DNA of 64,000 bases from Entrophospora sp. SA101 (lineage: Eukaryota > Glomeromycota > Glomeromycetes > Entrophosporales > Entrophosporaceae), in the NCBI GenBank assembly GCA_958430865.1, contig CAUDNR010002480.1, forward strand, positions 23,213-87,212, given 5' to 3'. A program made the translations under genes and the position numbers. Of this stretch, positions 36,026 through 49,261 are shown one piece after another; positions within the stretch are counted from its first letter, which is position 1, and each line of letters begins with the position of its first letter. The notes beneath the pieces were generated by a model. It had not been told where the DNA came from, did not search any database, and saw only the letters and a list, made by a program, of their open reading frames with translations.

Positions 36026-37121
36026 TTATATTACAATTTCTCCTTCGATAACACTTGCATCCAATCCTAATCTCTCGAGACATTTATAATATCGTTCTAA
36101 ATTTACCCTTTTTAAATACTTTAAAATCTTTTGTCTTTTATGTACTAAATGTCTTAATGAACGATAATTATCAAGATCTTTATGAAACTTCTTGAAGTGA
36201 TCATGTAGATTTAAAATTCGAACAGTATATACCGCGGCTAAATATATTATATGTTTTAGTAAAAACATTAATCAATTATTATTTATTAAAGATTATTTCA
36301 CATGTATTTATATATATGTAAATAAATCTTTGTAAAAACAAAAATACCTTGAACTTCTGGTGTTCCTGTATTTCTCTCATTTCCGCCAAATTCCTCTATT
36401 GCCTTTTGTATATTATACAACTGTATAGCCTTGGCATCTGAATTTTGTAAACTTACAAGTTTTTTTAACACTTGAACTTTTTCAATCTCAGTTTTTTCAC
36501 GTACTTTGATCTCCAAAGATTTTCCATCTAAAGTCTCAGTACTGCTATTTTCATCATCAATTTTATTTGCAGAATCTAAAATCGTGGGCGGATTCTTAAT
36601 GTCAGTTGTTGTTTCAGTTGCTGCAACAGCTTTAGGTGTAATCTCAAATAAAAATTTTTCATCTTTTTTATTGAGTAAAAAATTATTAAAACCAGAAGGA
36701 GTATTTAACGCCGTGGTAGTAGTTGACGACGCTGCTGATGCCACTTTGAAAATTTCATCGGGTTTAAGTAATGATCGGGTGAAGGGTGTGGGTCTTCCTA
36801 CAATTGGGTCTGGTTTTTTTGATGATTCTTCTAATTTTCGTTGTTTTTCTGCCTTATGCTTTTTTGTTTTTTGTAGTGAACGAAGTCCTCCTTTCAAAGC
36901 TGGCGAGGTGGTATATATGCTACATCGATTAACTTTATTACATAATATCACATATATAGATCTTGATGGGTTAATATCTTTCTTTGTGTTTAATTTTTTT
37001 GAATTATAAAAAAGAGAGATTGATTAATGAATTTTTAGAAACAATACTTTTTCTATGTACCTATCAACGATGAAAAATTTGATAGTCTCGAACTGAACAA
37101 TAGATTTCTTTGAAAAATCAT
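36026..37121 (-). CDS. Mitochondrial small-subunit ribosomal protein uS15 (right copy)
   Basis: Mirror of 7891-8986; exons 37121-37061, 36977-36348 and 36237-36026. The protein and introns are identical to the left copy, so if the duplication is real the fungus has two intact genes for this mitoribosomal subunit. The same uncertainty applies to the first intron. Confidence 0.88.
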
Positions 37122-37479
37122 TTTTTTAAAAATTTTTATGAATCTTTTTTTATATATCAAGGAAGATCTGCATGAATCATTTATAATACGTGAGAGAAGT
37201 GGTTCATTATTGGGGTTATTAATTTTTAAATTAAAATGAATTCCTTCTTCTGACAATGAATCACTCTGTCAATTAGAAATCGATCTCTGTCCCCTTGGAA
37301 CAATTGAAAGATTGTTTGGAAGAAGATATATTTTGGAAGCATTGAAATTTTTGGCAAAGAGCTGTTCGATCAACAGGTTACGTAACGATATTCAAAAAAA
37401 AAAAAATACACGGTAACGTCTGAAAATGACCAAGTTTTTGCATGGAAAGTATTGTAAAATATAGCAAGTTTTAAATTGA

Positions 37480-37692
37480 TCAAAAATTTTTGACTGGAAA
37501 AAAATTTTTAATTATTTTTTTTTTGAGTCTTCGGGCACAAAATTCTTGAGTTTTTTCGTCAGCATAAGTTGACTTAAAAATTTTCACAATTAGCAAGGTG
37601 GTTGCAACATATTTTGCGTTATTTGTAGTAAAGCATCCAGATGTTATTTGTGCAATGGCTAAACCCCAGCCCTTTGCATACAACAAATACAA
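37480..37692 (-). pseudogene. Possible BED zinc-finger/hAT fragment (right copy)
   Basis: Mirror of 7320-7532, with the same frame break in the BED-like segment. Weak call. Confidence 0.25.
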
Positions 37693-38632
37693 ATAGCTTT
37701 TGAATCATTCTTAAAAAATCTCGAAAATTATGATTTTTTTACTTGACATATTTATTTGTAAACAAGTAACAACAAAAAAAGAAAAGATATGAAATTTTTT
37801 AAATATAGATTTAAACTAAATAATATCTGTTAACACACACAACATTCAGTGTTGGAAATAGGAGTTGAAAATCCCCAAATTCTCCAGAAGATAAATTGGG
37901 TCTTTCCTTTCAAACAACAAGATCTTCGAGTTCTCTGATTTTCTCACAACAAAACATTTTTCACTATTTACAACATTCTTTATCCTTCGCCTTCAACCTT
38001 CATTTAGTCGGCGCTCACTATATAATATTCATTATAAAAATATCAGCGAAAATTTTTTGTAAAAATCATGTGATCTAATTTTATTTTGACTGGGCTTTGT
38101 AAAGAGCCATTTTTTTATTTACAGTTATTCGGTACCATCAAGTGCGCTTATAGATTCATCGAAGCTTTCTAGGTACAAGAAAGTGGCGGTAAGCAAGAGC
38201 AAAAGTAAATTCGTAAACTAATTATTGACAAGTGCTGAATTATTTGCCCAAAAGTTAACCTGTAATCGGCATTAACCCAAAAGGCTACCTAATATCATCA
38301 TTTAACAAGAATAAAAAAGCTGTAAAAGGTTTATTATATTATAATAAAATAAAAAAGATAATTAATTAATTATTGAATATTTTGTTAGGCAGGACTTCGT
38401 CAGTATTTCTTCATTTTCTCACTATCTCATCCGCTCCTTCGTCAATTTTCACATTTATCTTTTCATCCATTATCCACCTCTATTTATTTCTTTGTTCACC
38501 ACCTCTTCATTTTGTCATTATAACATTTCCATTTTTTCATTATCTCTTTATTTATTTTCTCATCCACTTCTTTATTTAATTCATTCCTTAGATGGAAATG
38601 TAACCATTATTGAAGAATGAGGTTTAGTCATA

Positions 38633-38857
38633 GTGCACAATGTGCAAAAAATGTCAGTATCAATGCGGAGAATGCGTGTGATAGATAAATGGAAACTTGA
38701 CCATAAAGAATCTGCTAAATTAAGTAGATTTTTAGATGGCATTCAGTACACTTGCGGGAACTCTTTCAAAGGCTTAACCTCAGAAGTTCAACAAGATGAG
38801 TTCTCGGGATTATTTTTAAAAGTAAAAGTCAATGATAAATTAAATTCGCAAAAGTAG
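38633..38857 (+). pseudogene. Remnant of a Cys-rich ORF (right copy)
   Basis: Mirror of 6155-6379 with the same open stretch and the same flanking frame breaks. The Cys-rich fragments upstream (about 38640-38675) and downstream (about 38890-38920) lie in other frames. No product is assigned. Confidence 0.35.
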
Positions 38858-39277
38858 CATGGAAATTTAATATTATTCATGTAAATAAGATATGTTTTGT
38901 TTGTGGTGAACAATGTGAATTTTATTATTATTACTCTAGTCCAAATAGTCAAAAGGCAAAGAAATGTTAATATTATTTGATCACGTGAAAGAAAATTTCA
39001 AAAAAAAGTGACCCGGATGACCCAACAATCAATATAATAAAGATGGTACACTTCTTTTCTTAGAAAAAGTAGGATTTTATTTAATAATAATAATAAAGAT
39101 AGTAAAATAAAAAAATTAAATATTTAACAAAAGAAAATAGAAATTAAATATTAATAATAATAATAATAATAACAATAATGTAAAAAGATATACACTGCTC
39201 GCTACTATTACTGTTGTTACAATTATTATTATTGCTATTAATAACTAACTGATCGATCAACTAAGGTTTGATATATA

Positions 39278-42200
39278 TTACATTGTTGACCACCCTCCAA
39301 CATCAAATATTTGTTCAATTTTTCTTGCAATTTGTACTGGAACACCGTGCGTTATCCATAATCTACGAATTTCGTCATACCTTTTTTGATTAAGATATTG
39401 AGGTTTGCCGCGTCTTAGAAAATATTATAAATAATAAATAAAATAATTAGCAATAGATATTATTGATTAAACGAATAGTTCTAACAATAATAATAATTAC
39501 TTTAATCCATGATCAACTTCTCCGTGTGTGTCAAGATATGGTGCATTCATAAAACATCCATTATCGTTATGAAGTAATAATAATACACATTTTTTCACTA
39601 ATAGATAAATCCCTTTATCGCCGCCACAACTAAATTGGAAATGAAACGTTTTGTGTTAATATTAATTATTAATCATTGATTAATGAATGAGTTATCAAAT
39701 TTCATTTTACCTTCTAGCATGATTATTGCATTCACCTCTTTCTGATTCAAAACAACAATAACTCTGACTACAAACAAATGCACCACACAATAAACACAAT
39801 GCAGGTTCATTTGGTATAGTATTACACTTTTTACACACTCTTCTCATGCTTTCTTCAAACAAAAAGTCTAGCCTTTTTGGTAAACCAATAAGCTCAAATA
39901 TAGCTGGATGATTAAGTTGAATATCTATGAAATATGGGTCATTCGCTGATGTTTGTGAGCTACTGCGAATGGCCACGCTGCTTGATACAAGCAAGTTTGT
40001 TGTATTATTTCTATCTATTGGCGTTGTGACTGATTGTGTGAAGGGTAGTGATAACTCTTGTCGAAGCACAAACAAGTGATGACACCAACCTGCAATAACT
40101 GCTAATTTTGTAAAATCCGTTGTTGTATCGGTGTTTATCGCACAAATTTCTTCTAACATTGAAGGAAGTCTCAACAATTTACATAGCCTAACGAATTCTA
40201 TCTCATCAGTTTTGAGTTTCTCTGTTTCAGAACTTGGAAACACAACACCAAACCTTGCGTGTAATAATATTATACATTTCCTCAAATATGGTAAACTAAA
40301 TGATCTTATGATTTTTGCAAACATTTGATCGCCAATCTCATTTAAAAATTTTAATATAATTTGATCGTTATATCCCAATTGTCTCATAATCCAGAAAGTG
40401 AAACTTCTTATTGAGTTGTTATTGTTGCTATCATTATAACAACAATTATTATTAAAACCTTGTGTACCATTTGTTTTTTGTTTTTTATTTTGCTGCTGTT
40501 GTTGCTGCTGTTCTTCTTGTTGTTGTTGTACTTGTTGATGTTGTTGTTGGTTTTTTAAAAGCTCCTTTAGTCGTGGATCTTCCGTCCATGATTTTGTGTT
40601 TTCATTAAAAGTAGATTCAATTAATGAAATAATTGTTCTGGCAATTTCTGCTATGAATAATAAATGCATCAAATGATGTACATCATAATCCAGTGCTGTG
40701 ACTGTGTACATACATAACTCAACAAGTATTAAGAAAGGATCTTCAAGTAATAAAGGTTTTACTTTTGTGAAAAGAAAACTTTTATCAAATAGTCCGTTGA
40801 TCCTTCGTGTACTATCAGGTAATGGATTTGATATTATATCTTGTTCTGCTTTATTTGGCTGTAGAAGCGGATGTTCATAGAATATTTGTTGAAGACGATG
40901 TGTTGCTATCTGTTTCAATCTTACTTCGTACTCTTGGCCTGCTAACATTATATTTAAATATGAATCTAGTGTTTCAGAAAGAATTCTAAGCAGTGTTGAT
41001 GTCTGTGAATTGATTCCATTCATTAATGTTGTGACTTGTTGATTTTCATTAACCGAGTTACCAACGCCTCTCTGGCTTATCTCAATACATGATATTGTGT
41101 ATCCAAATAGATCCCACATGTACTCAATATGTTTTAAAGACTTCTCTGTAGTCTGAAAAGTTATTTCCAATTTATTACTACTGACTAACTTTTCCACAAC
41201 TTCTGCCAAAAGATCATACATGCGAATTGTTATAATACGATCCTCATCTAATCCATCATTTCTTGATGCTGCTGCTGATGTTGATGACGATGATGCAGCA
41301 ACTATATTTGGTTGGAATTCGTCACCAGGACCACCAATAATTGGACCACCAGTGTTATCATCTGTTGGTTGAGTCGGTGTTCTCAACATATGAACTATTT
41401 GTGAAATAAATCTACCAGCTCCACTACTATTACGTCGTCTTTGTGTTTGAGCCAAAGGTGAAAATCCAGTTGTCTGAGCCAAATCTCTAACATCAAAAGA
41501 GTTTCTTAAATTTTGTGTGTATCGCCTAGGTGGTTCATTAAAAACTGTTTGATCTAATGATTGTGCAAATGAATTTAATTTCGTCATTCCCGCCATACAT
41601 TTACTATTTATCCATGTCCCAAAATCTTCTTGTACTTCCAGCACACCAGGAAATACTTCCTTTTTCCCTTTCCACGTTATTGGGAATAATACATTTCCTA
41701 GACTTTTGCATAAAGGACACAAGAACTCTTTACGTTTCACATCTTCTGGATGATTTCTGGTCAATTGTAATTGATGCCTTTGTTCTAAAGATAAGAAATA
41801 ATTATCAAAACATTTTACATGCATTAAATGTCCACATGTTGACGCATACATTCCTAGCCTACATGAATCTGAAGGAAATCCTTTACTTAACAATACACGT
41901 GATGATTTTGATGAATTGTCATCAGCCGAATATAGAGACGAAGCAACACCATAAGGCATACTTCTATCATATTTGTTATCTAAATTCTCTGGTAAATTAA
42001 TGGTTTCAAAAACAAAATCATTGTCATTAAATGGAGTTCTTCGCATCAAAGTAGACGGTTGAATCAATCCCAGCATTCCATATAATGATGATGAATTGGT
42101 ATCCTCTTGACACACTATACAAGTTCCTGTTGGGAATGGCCAAATTGTTTCTTTTGACAAGTCACCCTCCAAATGTTCATCAGTAGTTATTTCCCATTCA

Positions 42201-45200
42201 TCATCATACATGCCCTCATCAATATCGTAAAAACTTTCATGCTTATCTATAAAGCTTTGTTGTGCTTTAGCAAATTGTTCCATTATCTTTTTTTGCCTTT
42301 CCTTGGCTGCTTTTTTTTTCTTTTCTTGTTCGGTAAGTTCGGTATCCTCACTACCTTTAGTTTGTAGTTTGTCATTCAATTTTTCACGATGATTACTGAT
42401 CACAAATCTCACATTTTCATTACTATGTTTTTCAAATTGGTCCAAAATATAATTTATTTTATGATGGTAGTCTTTGAAATTTGAATTTGAGGATAAGTCT
42501 AATAACAAATCTAATAGAGTATTAGTAGAAACTGGCGACTTCATTATATTAACATCAGGATCTTGGAAACGATCAGATACTGCATAATACATAAATCCTG
42601 TAGGATAATAAGTATCATTTGTTGATAAAATATTATCTGATGCCTTTTGTTTTCCTTTTCGTTTATATTCCTTTATTGCATCATTATTTTCATCTAATAA
42701 GGCCAAGATGATCAAATGTAGAGCTTCTTCCATAATTGTGTCAGATTTGATTTTGTTATCCTTTTTGACATTCCATAAAGAATAGTAAATAATTTGATTC
42801 ATCAATCTCACATGTAATATGTTTCCTAATTTTACATAAGGTCCCTTGGTTATAGGTACAAGCTTTGGAATTATCAATGGAGTTTTGTCCTTTTCAGAAT
42901 CATCCATTTTTTTCTTTGACCTATTTTTCAAAACATCTTCAGCCTCTTCTCTATTGTTACGCGAGTAATGCATAAAGTAAGGATCTACATCATCAAAATA
43001 CTGGTCTTTTAATTCATATAATCCATTATCTGTTAGACTATCCGGTGATCGATAATTGGCAAGATCTGGTAAGACTTTGTCAAATGATGTACTTTGTGTA
43101 AGGCGTTCTGGTATACGTTTAGAAAGTTCGGAATAAGCCAATGGTCCAAGGCATAAACTGTGTATTATTTCACTTTTGATTTCCTCTTCGATGCTCAAAC
43201 CAGCAGCATTTGTTCGTTCATTTACACATGTGATGAGTAGTATTAAAAGTTCTTCTACAATAAAAGTTAACTGTGTAGAATCATATGTTTTGTGAGAGCT
43301 TTTTCCATTGAACCAATCAATAAGGTCAAATCGATCTAAAATTGTGGCAAGAACAAGGTCAGGATCCAAAATTATAAATGCAGTCTGAATTAAGAAAACG
43401 TCTTCATCATATGTATTTTCTCGAAGAGAGACATCCCGATAATGATGACACTTTTAATTTAAAAAAAAAAAAGATTAAATATTAAAGATACTTTGTTTGG
43501 TATTATAATAATAAAATTTAGATTTATTATATAATATACTATACCTGACTACGAATACCAAAACCATTTCGAACCCATAGACCTGCTCTTATTTGCACTA
43601 ACAATACCAATACTAGAAATAGTAATAGTAATAGTAATAGTTAATATATTTTCCATTTACACACAAAAAGGTCCATTAAAAATATTACCTCTTAAAGGAT
43701 AATCTAGTATTGCCAACATTTTTTCACGAGCTCGTATCACTATAGACGAATCATCTGCATTTTCAGAATTAATGTCCATCACCATATTTTGAAAGCTATC
43801 CCAACCATTTTGTTTCAACAAATCTTCATCCAGCAATTCAACATTTTCAATTAACTGAGCAAGAAACCAATGCAATGGATGATGAAAACTGACAGGCTGT
43901 GACGAGACATCAAACTTTATAACTCTGTAAGTGGGCGAATATGGATTCTGTGGAAACATTACATCATGAAAATCTGAATCGCGCAACATAATCGAATTGT
44001 CTTCTGAATCCTCTATTCTGGTATAATATGAATATTTCATATCTCTTGAAAAGGGGGCATATGATTCGTTAGTATTGAAATTTGTATCTGTCACCTGTTG
44101 TTCGTCATTTGTTTCATCCATATTATCCATGTCATCTTCTACATGTCTTGCACACCACTCGTATAATTTTTTTAAAGTTTTACGTATTGTTATAGACAAG
44201 ACCTTTGTATTCACTGTATAACATTCAGAAAACTGGCGACAACTTTTTGCTATTTGTAACGTAACATTGAAAGCATTCACCCAACTTTCAGTCTCATATT
44301 CAACATGTTGTTGGGTAGCACGTACGTTGGGATTCATTCCTTGAAACAGAGTGATCAAGTTAAGATATTGAACTAAATATTGTGAATGTCTATGAACTGA
44401 CTCTTTTACAGCTGTGGTGCTCATTATATTTTTGAAATCACTAAATATATGAAAATAACATCTATTTTTAAAACTAGGAGCTTCACAATTAATTCTGGCA
44501 GATGGATCAATATCTTTTACATCTCCAACAGCATCTGATGTGAAAAAAGTGTGAAACACTGCAAATATTGTACTAAGAAAATGATATTTGTTAACAAGTA
44601 TTGATGATATTGTTGCGATAGGAAAAAGTTGTATTGAAAAAAGTATAATTGAATATTCAGGCTCACGATCAGGAGTAAGAAAGGCTTTGGCAATTTTCAC
44701 GTAATTTCTAGCAAATCGTATACCTATTAATAATAAAATGGATTTGTAGAATTTTTAGAATTTTATAATGTATGATTAGTTTTTTTTTTTTGTTATAAAA
44801 AAAATTACCCATTATTTTCTTATATTCAGGGTCAGTAGCTAAAGTTTTGATATACAATTTTTTTAGACCAGATCGAGCTTCTTTCCAAAGTCTAAAGTCC
44901 AAAAGAAATAATTTATCAAGCCTTAATTTCTTATTAAAGTCTTCGGCTAGTTGATTTGTAGTTGATGCCTTGTATAATGAAGTGGGCGACTCATCTTCTT
45001 CCATTGGTTCTGTAGTAGTATCGATTGATCTTTCATCCGTTGACATTTCATCAATCGAACCAGTTTCAACAATACGGTCATCTTGATCATCGTCATCGTC
45101 GTCATCATCTTCATCGTCGTCGTCATCGTCGTCGTCATCATAACATTCCATTGCCTCGTCACCATCGCTCATTTGATTAGAATCAACATCCTCATTTTCA

Positions 45201-46750
45201 TATCTTTCATCCTGAGATAAAAAAATTTTATTGAAAAGTCTAATTTTTTCATTGAGCTTAAAAATTGAATTTTTTTTTACAAGTGGTTTCTTCCATTTTT
45301 TACATAGTTCTTCACAGATTATCTCTCTTAGCACATGAATGTTTGATCCAACCATGCCATTAGCAAGATCTTTCAACCAATCAATAAATAGGCCGCACAT
45401 TTCTTCACGAAAGGTATCTCTGGCTGAACGAATTGTAACAGCTAAACCTATGGAAGAGATGGTACGAGCAATGCTAAGAAGGCGTGGAATATCATCAGAT
45501 ATTTCTACTATGTCACGGCCCTGAAAACATTTTTATAAAATTTTATATAAGACATTTTCAAAAAAAAAAAAAGAAGAAGCATATGTATGTGTGTGTATAA
45601 TATACATTTATTTATTTATAAAAAAATTGTTTTTCTTAATTAACATAAAGTTGGTTAAATAAATTTCATTTAATGATAATAAAATCGAAGTAGAAAATAT
45701 AAAAATAAATTTTCGACGTACATATGAATCGACTCTTTCAGCAATTGATTTTGCTGCATCCTTCGTGCAACCAGTAGCATCAGCAAGTTGATCAATGACT
45801 TCACTGAAAGAATGACTTTCATCATTCCAAAGTATTATGGCAAACAATTTTTCATCTGGAGTAGTGGTAAGATATCGAATAGAGTAGCTCGATTCGATTG
45901 CCTCTTTTTTAACTTGATCTACTTCACTAGGAGGCAATTTTTCTTCGGGAGAAGCAGATAAAGTATCAATCATAAAGACAAGCACAGTGGATATTGCTTC
46001 ATGAATTGAATTTAATAGATCAGTTGGTAAATTTCGACTGTTAATTGAATCCAAAGTATTTGTAATCTCGGGTGAATGATAAGCACAATGAATAGGAACT
46101 TTCCAAGCCTCTGGATCACCACAATCACAGCATCCACTCCAACTAGTAGTTATAGAAAAAATAACGTCGTGATCTTCGTGATCTGTTGCGTGAAAACAAC
46201 GAGTGCAGAAAACACATGTTCCGTCAATTGCGCAATCTCTATGCAATGCAATAATAAGATGTACAATAACCTTGACATGTTAGCTATCTTGTAAACAATA
46301 TTAATAATACTAAGATTAATTATAAATATCTATCTTAAATCTAATTTAATTTGACTATAATAAAATCTATATATTTGTACGCTTTTAATCACAAATTAAA
46401 ACTAATTCATACCTGCATCTATAAACACCTTCACCTTTTTTGAATACATGACCACAAGGTCTTCCTTTTTCGAGGGAATGATTATTTACATTAGAACTTT
46501 GAGCCAGACTAAGCTTATATTCATAATTGCCATCACCAAAACCATTTGGAAAAAATAAATCTCTGTAATCTTCATTTGATTTCCAAAATTCAGAAAACAA
46601 TCTCCCTAGTATTTTCTGTTTAGCATCCTCTGACAGTTTATAATCAAAATTTGCAGGACAAAGCTGTAAGAATTTGGAAAGTGGTATGGTTTTAAGATCA
46701 TTTGAATTTGTTGTTGTATAAAGATTTGAAGTAGATGCCTCTGGTTCCAT
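39278..46750 (-). CDS. UBR1: UBR1-type N-recognin E3 ubiquitin ligase, complete (right copy)
   Basis: Exons in coding order on the minus strand: 46750-46413, 46238-45722, 45520-44809, 44723-43689, 43612-43545, 43450-39711, 39629-39501, 39413-39278. They sum to 6675 nt, a 2224-aa protein, longer than yeast (about 1950) or human UBR1 (about 1750). Seen in order: UBR box (residues about 96-166, GRPCGHVF to HCAYH with the zinc Cys/His pattern); a ClpS-like segment for type-2 N-degrons (about 235-290, IILWNDESHSF); an acidic run (about 408-440, mostly Asp); the conserved RNGFGIRSQ block; RING-H2 (about 1333-1475); a Gln-rich tract (about 1856-1880); and the Cys-rich C-terminal domain. It acts in the cytosol/nucleus in the Arg/N-degron pathway. 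The start is the first Met upstream of the UBR box, about 330 bp from the divergent TMEM14 start. The 3' part from 45011 inward lies in the duplicated arm; the first two exons and part of the third are single-copy here. Confidence 0.95.
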
Positions 46751-47082
46751 TATTGAAAATGGATATATATATATATATATAAAACAAAATTATGAACAAT
46801 TAATAATATTAGTATTAGTGGGAATTCGAAATCGCAAATGTTTAAAGAGAGTTAAGAAATTGTTTTTATTTTTTCGTGTCTTTTTTGTTAAAGTTTTTTT
46901 TTTTATTTTATAAAAAAAATTATCAGCAGTTAATTTTCAACGATTTTTTAATTTTTAAAATTATGTAACCTCAACACTTTGTCGTACAACAAAAGCATGA
47001 CGTAAAAGAATCATCTCGTTATTTTTAATCTTCAAAAAAATTTTCCTTCGTCAAATCTTTTTTTTTAAAAAAATAAAAAATA
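46751..47082. promoter_or_regulatory. Divergent promoter region UBR1 / TMEM14
   Basis: The 332 bp between two divergent starts. It contains a TA run just upstream of the UBR1 start (46765-46782) and long T/A tracts. No specific site can be named. This region is single-copy in the window. Confidence 0.45.
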
Positions 47083-47663
47083 ATGTCACATCATCCTTCT
47101 TACACAATGGGAGCTATATGTAAGTAAGATCAATCAATTAATAATTAATAATTAATAATTAATAATCAATAATAACTCATCATGAAAAGTAATAAAATGA
47201 TTATTATTGGATAGGTGCAATCGGAGGGATTGCAGCTTATGCTAAAAAAGGATCAGTTCCTTCATTAACAGCAGGACTAGGAGTATCTTCACTTTATTTA
47301 ATAGCTGGGTAAAATTATTTGAAAAATTTAATAATTAATCAAAAGATTTTATTTATTAAAAATTTATTTTTAAAAAAGTTATTTAATTGAAAATAATAAA
47401 GATTATGGACATGAAACTGCTCTCGGTAATTAATTAATTAATTATATTAGAAATTTATCATTATGAATATTATATTAATATATTATTTATCACATGATCA
47501 TATATTAATATTATTATAAGCTGCATCGACTGTTTTGACAGGATCAATGATTCCAAGAGCAATCAAGACAAAGAAACCAATCCCATTAACATTAAGTATT
47601 TTATCAATTGGTGCCGGCACATATTATATTAAAAAGATTTATGAATATAAAGTTGGATTTTAA
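47083..47663 (+). CDS. TMEM14-family (UPF0136) small membrane protein
   Basis: Exons 47083-47119, 47215-47308, 47379-47425, 47521-47663 give 106 aa, the usual family length. It begins MSHHPSYTMGAIC, then shows the family's AAYAKKGSVPSLTAGLG with a glycine-rich membrane hairpin, AGYLIENNKDYGHETAL, and ends with SIGAGTYYIKKIYEYKVGF. All four exons join in frame. The family comprises small membrane proteins; vertebrate TMEM14C acts in mitochondrial porphyrin transport, while the fungal role is not established. It is head-to-head with UBR1. Confidence 0.9.
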
Positions 47664-48037
47664 AACGGCATTCAAAAATCATTACCTTTTATTTTTAATA
47701 AAATAAAATATTTTATAAATGAGTTACCTTTAAATATGTTCATTGTCATCCATTATAGAATAATTATCATTAGAATGCATCCAACCTTGAAAATTTTTAT
47801 ATAAAAGAAAGGTTTCTCTCCCATATATTAATATTAACATGTATGGGTAATCCATTATAGATCCGGGGATCACGATCATCTATATAATAACATTCGACTT
47901 ATCGTGTAACATTATTTAAAAAAAAATTTAACGATAGATTTTTTATTGCCATCAGTCCAGCCCACTACCAGCCCACTTATAAAGAGTCAATAACCCAAAA
48001 AACTTATTTGCTTTGTGAATCACAAAAAAAAAAAAAA
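47664..48037. other. Non-genic between TMEM14 and hydroxylase genes
   Basis: 374 bp holding the TMEM14 3' flank and the presumed hydroxylase promoter. A pyrimidine/purine-mixed block at 47955-47990 (CCAGCCCACTACCAGCCCAC) stands out against the AT background as a possible core-promoter element. An A-run (48023-48037) directly precedes the next start. Confidence 0.4.
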
Positions 48038-49261
48038 ATGCCCGGACGCATACTTTTCAGATATACCGTTGAAGAAGTGGCAAGACACAATGACATTTCT
48101 GACCTTTGGGTAATCCACAATAAAAAAGTATATGATCTGACAGACTTTGTAACCGATCATCCTGGAGGTCCTGAGCTACTTAAAGACTGGGCAGGAAAAG
48201 ATGTTTCAAACATCTTGTCAGATCCTTCTTCACATTTGCATTCTGAAATAGCTTATGAAGTATTATTAGAGTCATGTATAGGAGAAGTGGTCCAAACTGG
48301 TAATAAAAAACAACTATATAATTGTAAACGCTAATAATAATTTTTGTTTCTGTTGTTGTTTTTGAAACTAATATTACAATTATTATTTTTTTATTTGATC
48401 AAAATAAATAGCAGATGAATTTGAAGTAAAAAATACAAACATAGTTAATGATTATCAAAAAGAAAAATTTTTGGATTTAACAAAACCATTATTTTTACAA
48501 ATGTTTAATTGTAATTTCACCAAAGAATTTTATCTCAAGCAAATTCATCAACCACGCCATCTTCCATATTCAGCAAAGTTATTCGGAAATGATTATTTAG
48601 AATTATTGACCAAAACGCCTTGGTACATTGTTCCAATTTTATGGATTCCAATATCAGTTTATCATGGATACATGGCATCCGAGGCTTTAAATCCATTACT
48701 AGTTTTTATGTTATTTTTATGCGGTATTGTAGTTTGGACTTTACTAGAATACACTTTGCATAGATTTTTGTTTCATGTTGACAATTTTTTACCTGATCAT
48801 CCTTATGCACTTACAATACATTTCACCTTGCATGGAATACACCATTATTTACCTATGGACAAGTCAGTATTTTATTTTTTATTTTATAATTATTATTTTA
48901 TTATATGAAGTTGGTTGAATATTTCTAACGTATAAATTATATAATAAATAAATAAATATAATTAAACAGACTAAGACTTGTCATGCCACCGGTTCTTGGG
49001 GGTGCAATTGCATATCCAATTATAACATTAGGAAAAATGATATTTCCTGAAAATATAGCACATGGTATAATTGCTGGCGCAGTATTTGGTTATGTTTGTT
49101 ATGATTTGACACACTACCATCTTCATCATGCTAAACCTTTTGGTGACCATTTCAAAACAATGAAAACTTACCATTTGGCTCATCATTATAAAAATTATGA
49201 ATTAGGTTATGGAATTACGAGTAAGGTGTGGGATATAGCGTTTAGTACAGAATTAAAATAG
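48038..49261 (+). CDS. SCS7: Fatty-acid / ceramide 2-hydroxylase (SCS7/FA2H)
   Basis: Exons 48038-48299, 48412-48862, 48970-49261 give 334 aa. Residues 1-88 form a cytochrome b5 domain with heme ligand HPGG at 41-44 and a second His in SHLHSEIAYE. Then come the linker, membrane segments (WYIVPILWIPISVYHGY; LLVFMLFLCGIVVWTLL), and the di-iron His clusters of the hydroxylase family: LHRFLFHVD, LHGIHHYLPMD, THYHLHHAKP and YHLAHHYKN. It hydroxylates C2 of the very-long-chain acyl group of ceramides in the ER, using electrons passed through its own b5 domain. Family length is about 370-384. All key histidines are present, so it should be active. Confidence 0.94.

Larger units (their letters stand above)
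37122..39277. other. Non-genic between uS15 and UBR1 (right arm)
   Basis: Mirror of 5735-7890. Holds the possible BED fragment (37480-37692), the purine/pyrimidine-biased tract (38397-38587) and the Cys-rich ORF remnant (38633-38857), all listed separately; the remainder is featureless AT-rich DNA. Confidence 0.4.
27633..45011. repeat. Right arm of giant inverted repeat
   Basis: Reverse-complement partner of 1-17379. Position 45011 is only where the left partner leaves the window, not a real boundary; UBR1 runs through it without interruption to 46750. The inner end is the hairpin element 27633-27810. Unlike in the left arm, the sequence just inside that element continues the same interspersed repeat, so this arm probably has the original arrangement. 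Confidence 0.95.

Noticed and set aside
1..45011. Organelle-type inverted repeat or giant transposon (Starship-like) with long inverted ends
   Set aside because: The genes have spliceosomal introns and nuclear housekeeping functions; there is no captain recombinase, no short flanking direct repeat, and the boundary coincides with an unrelated MITE.
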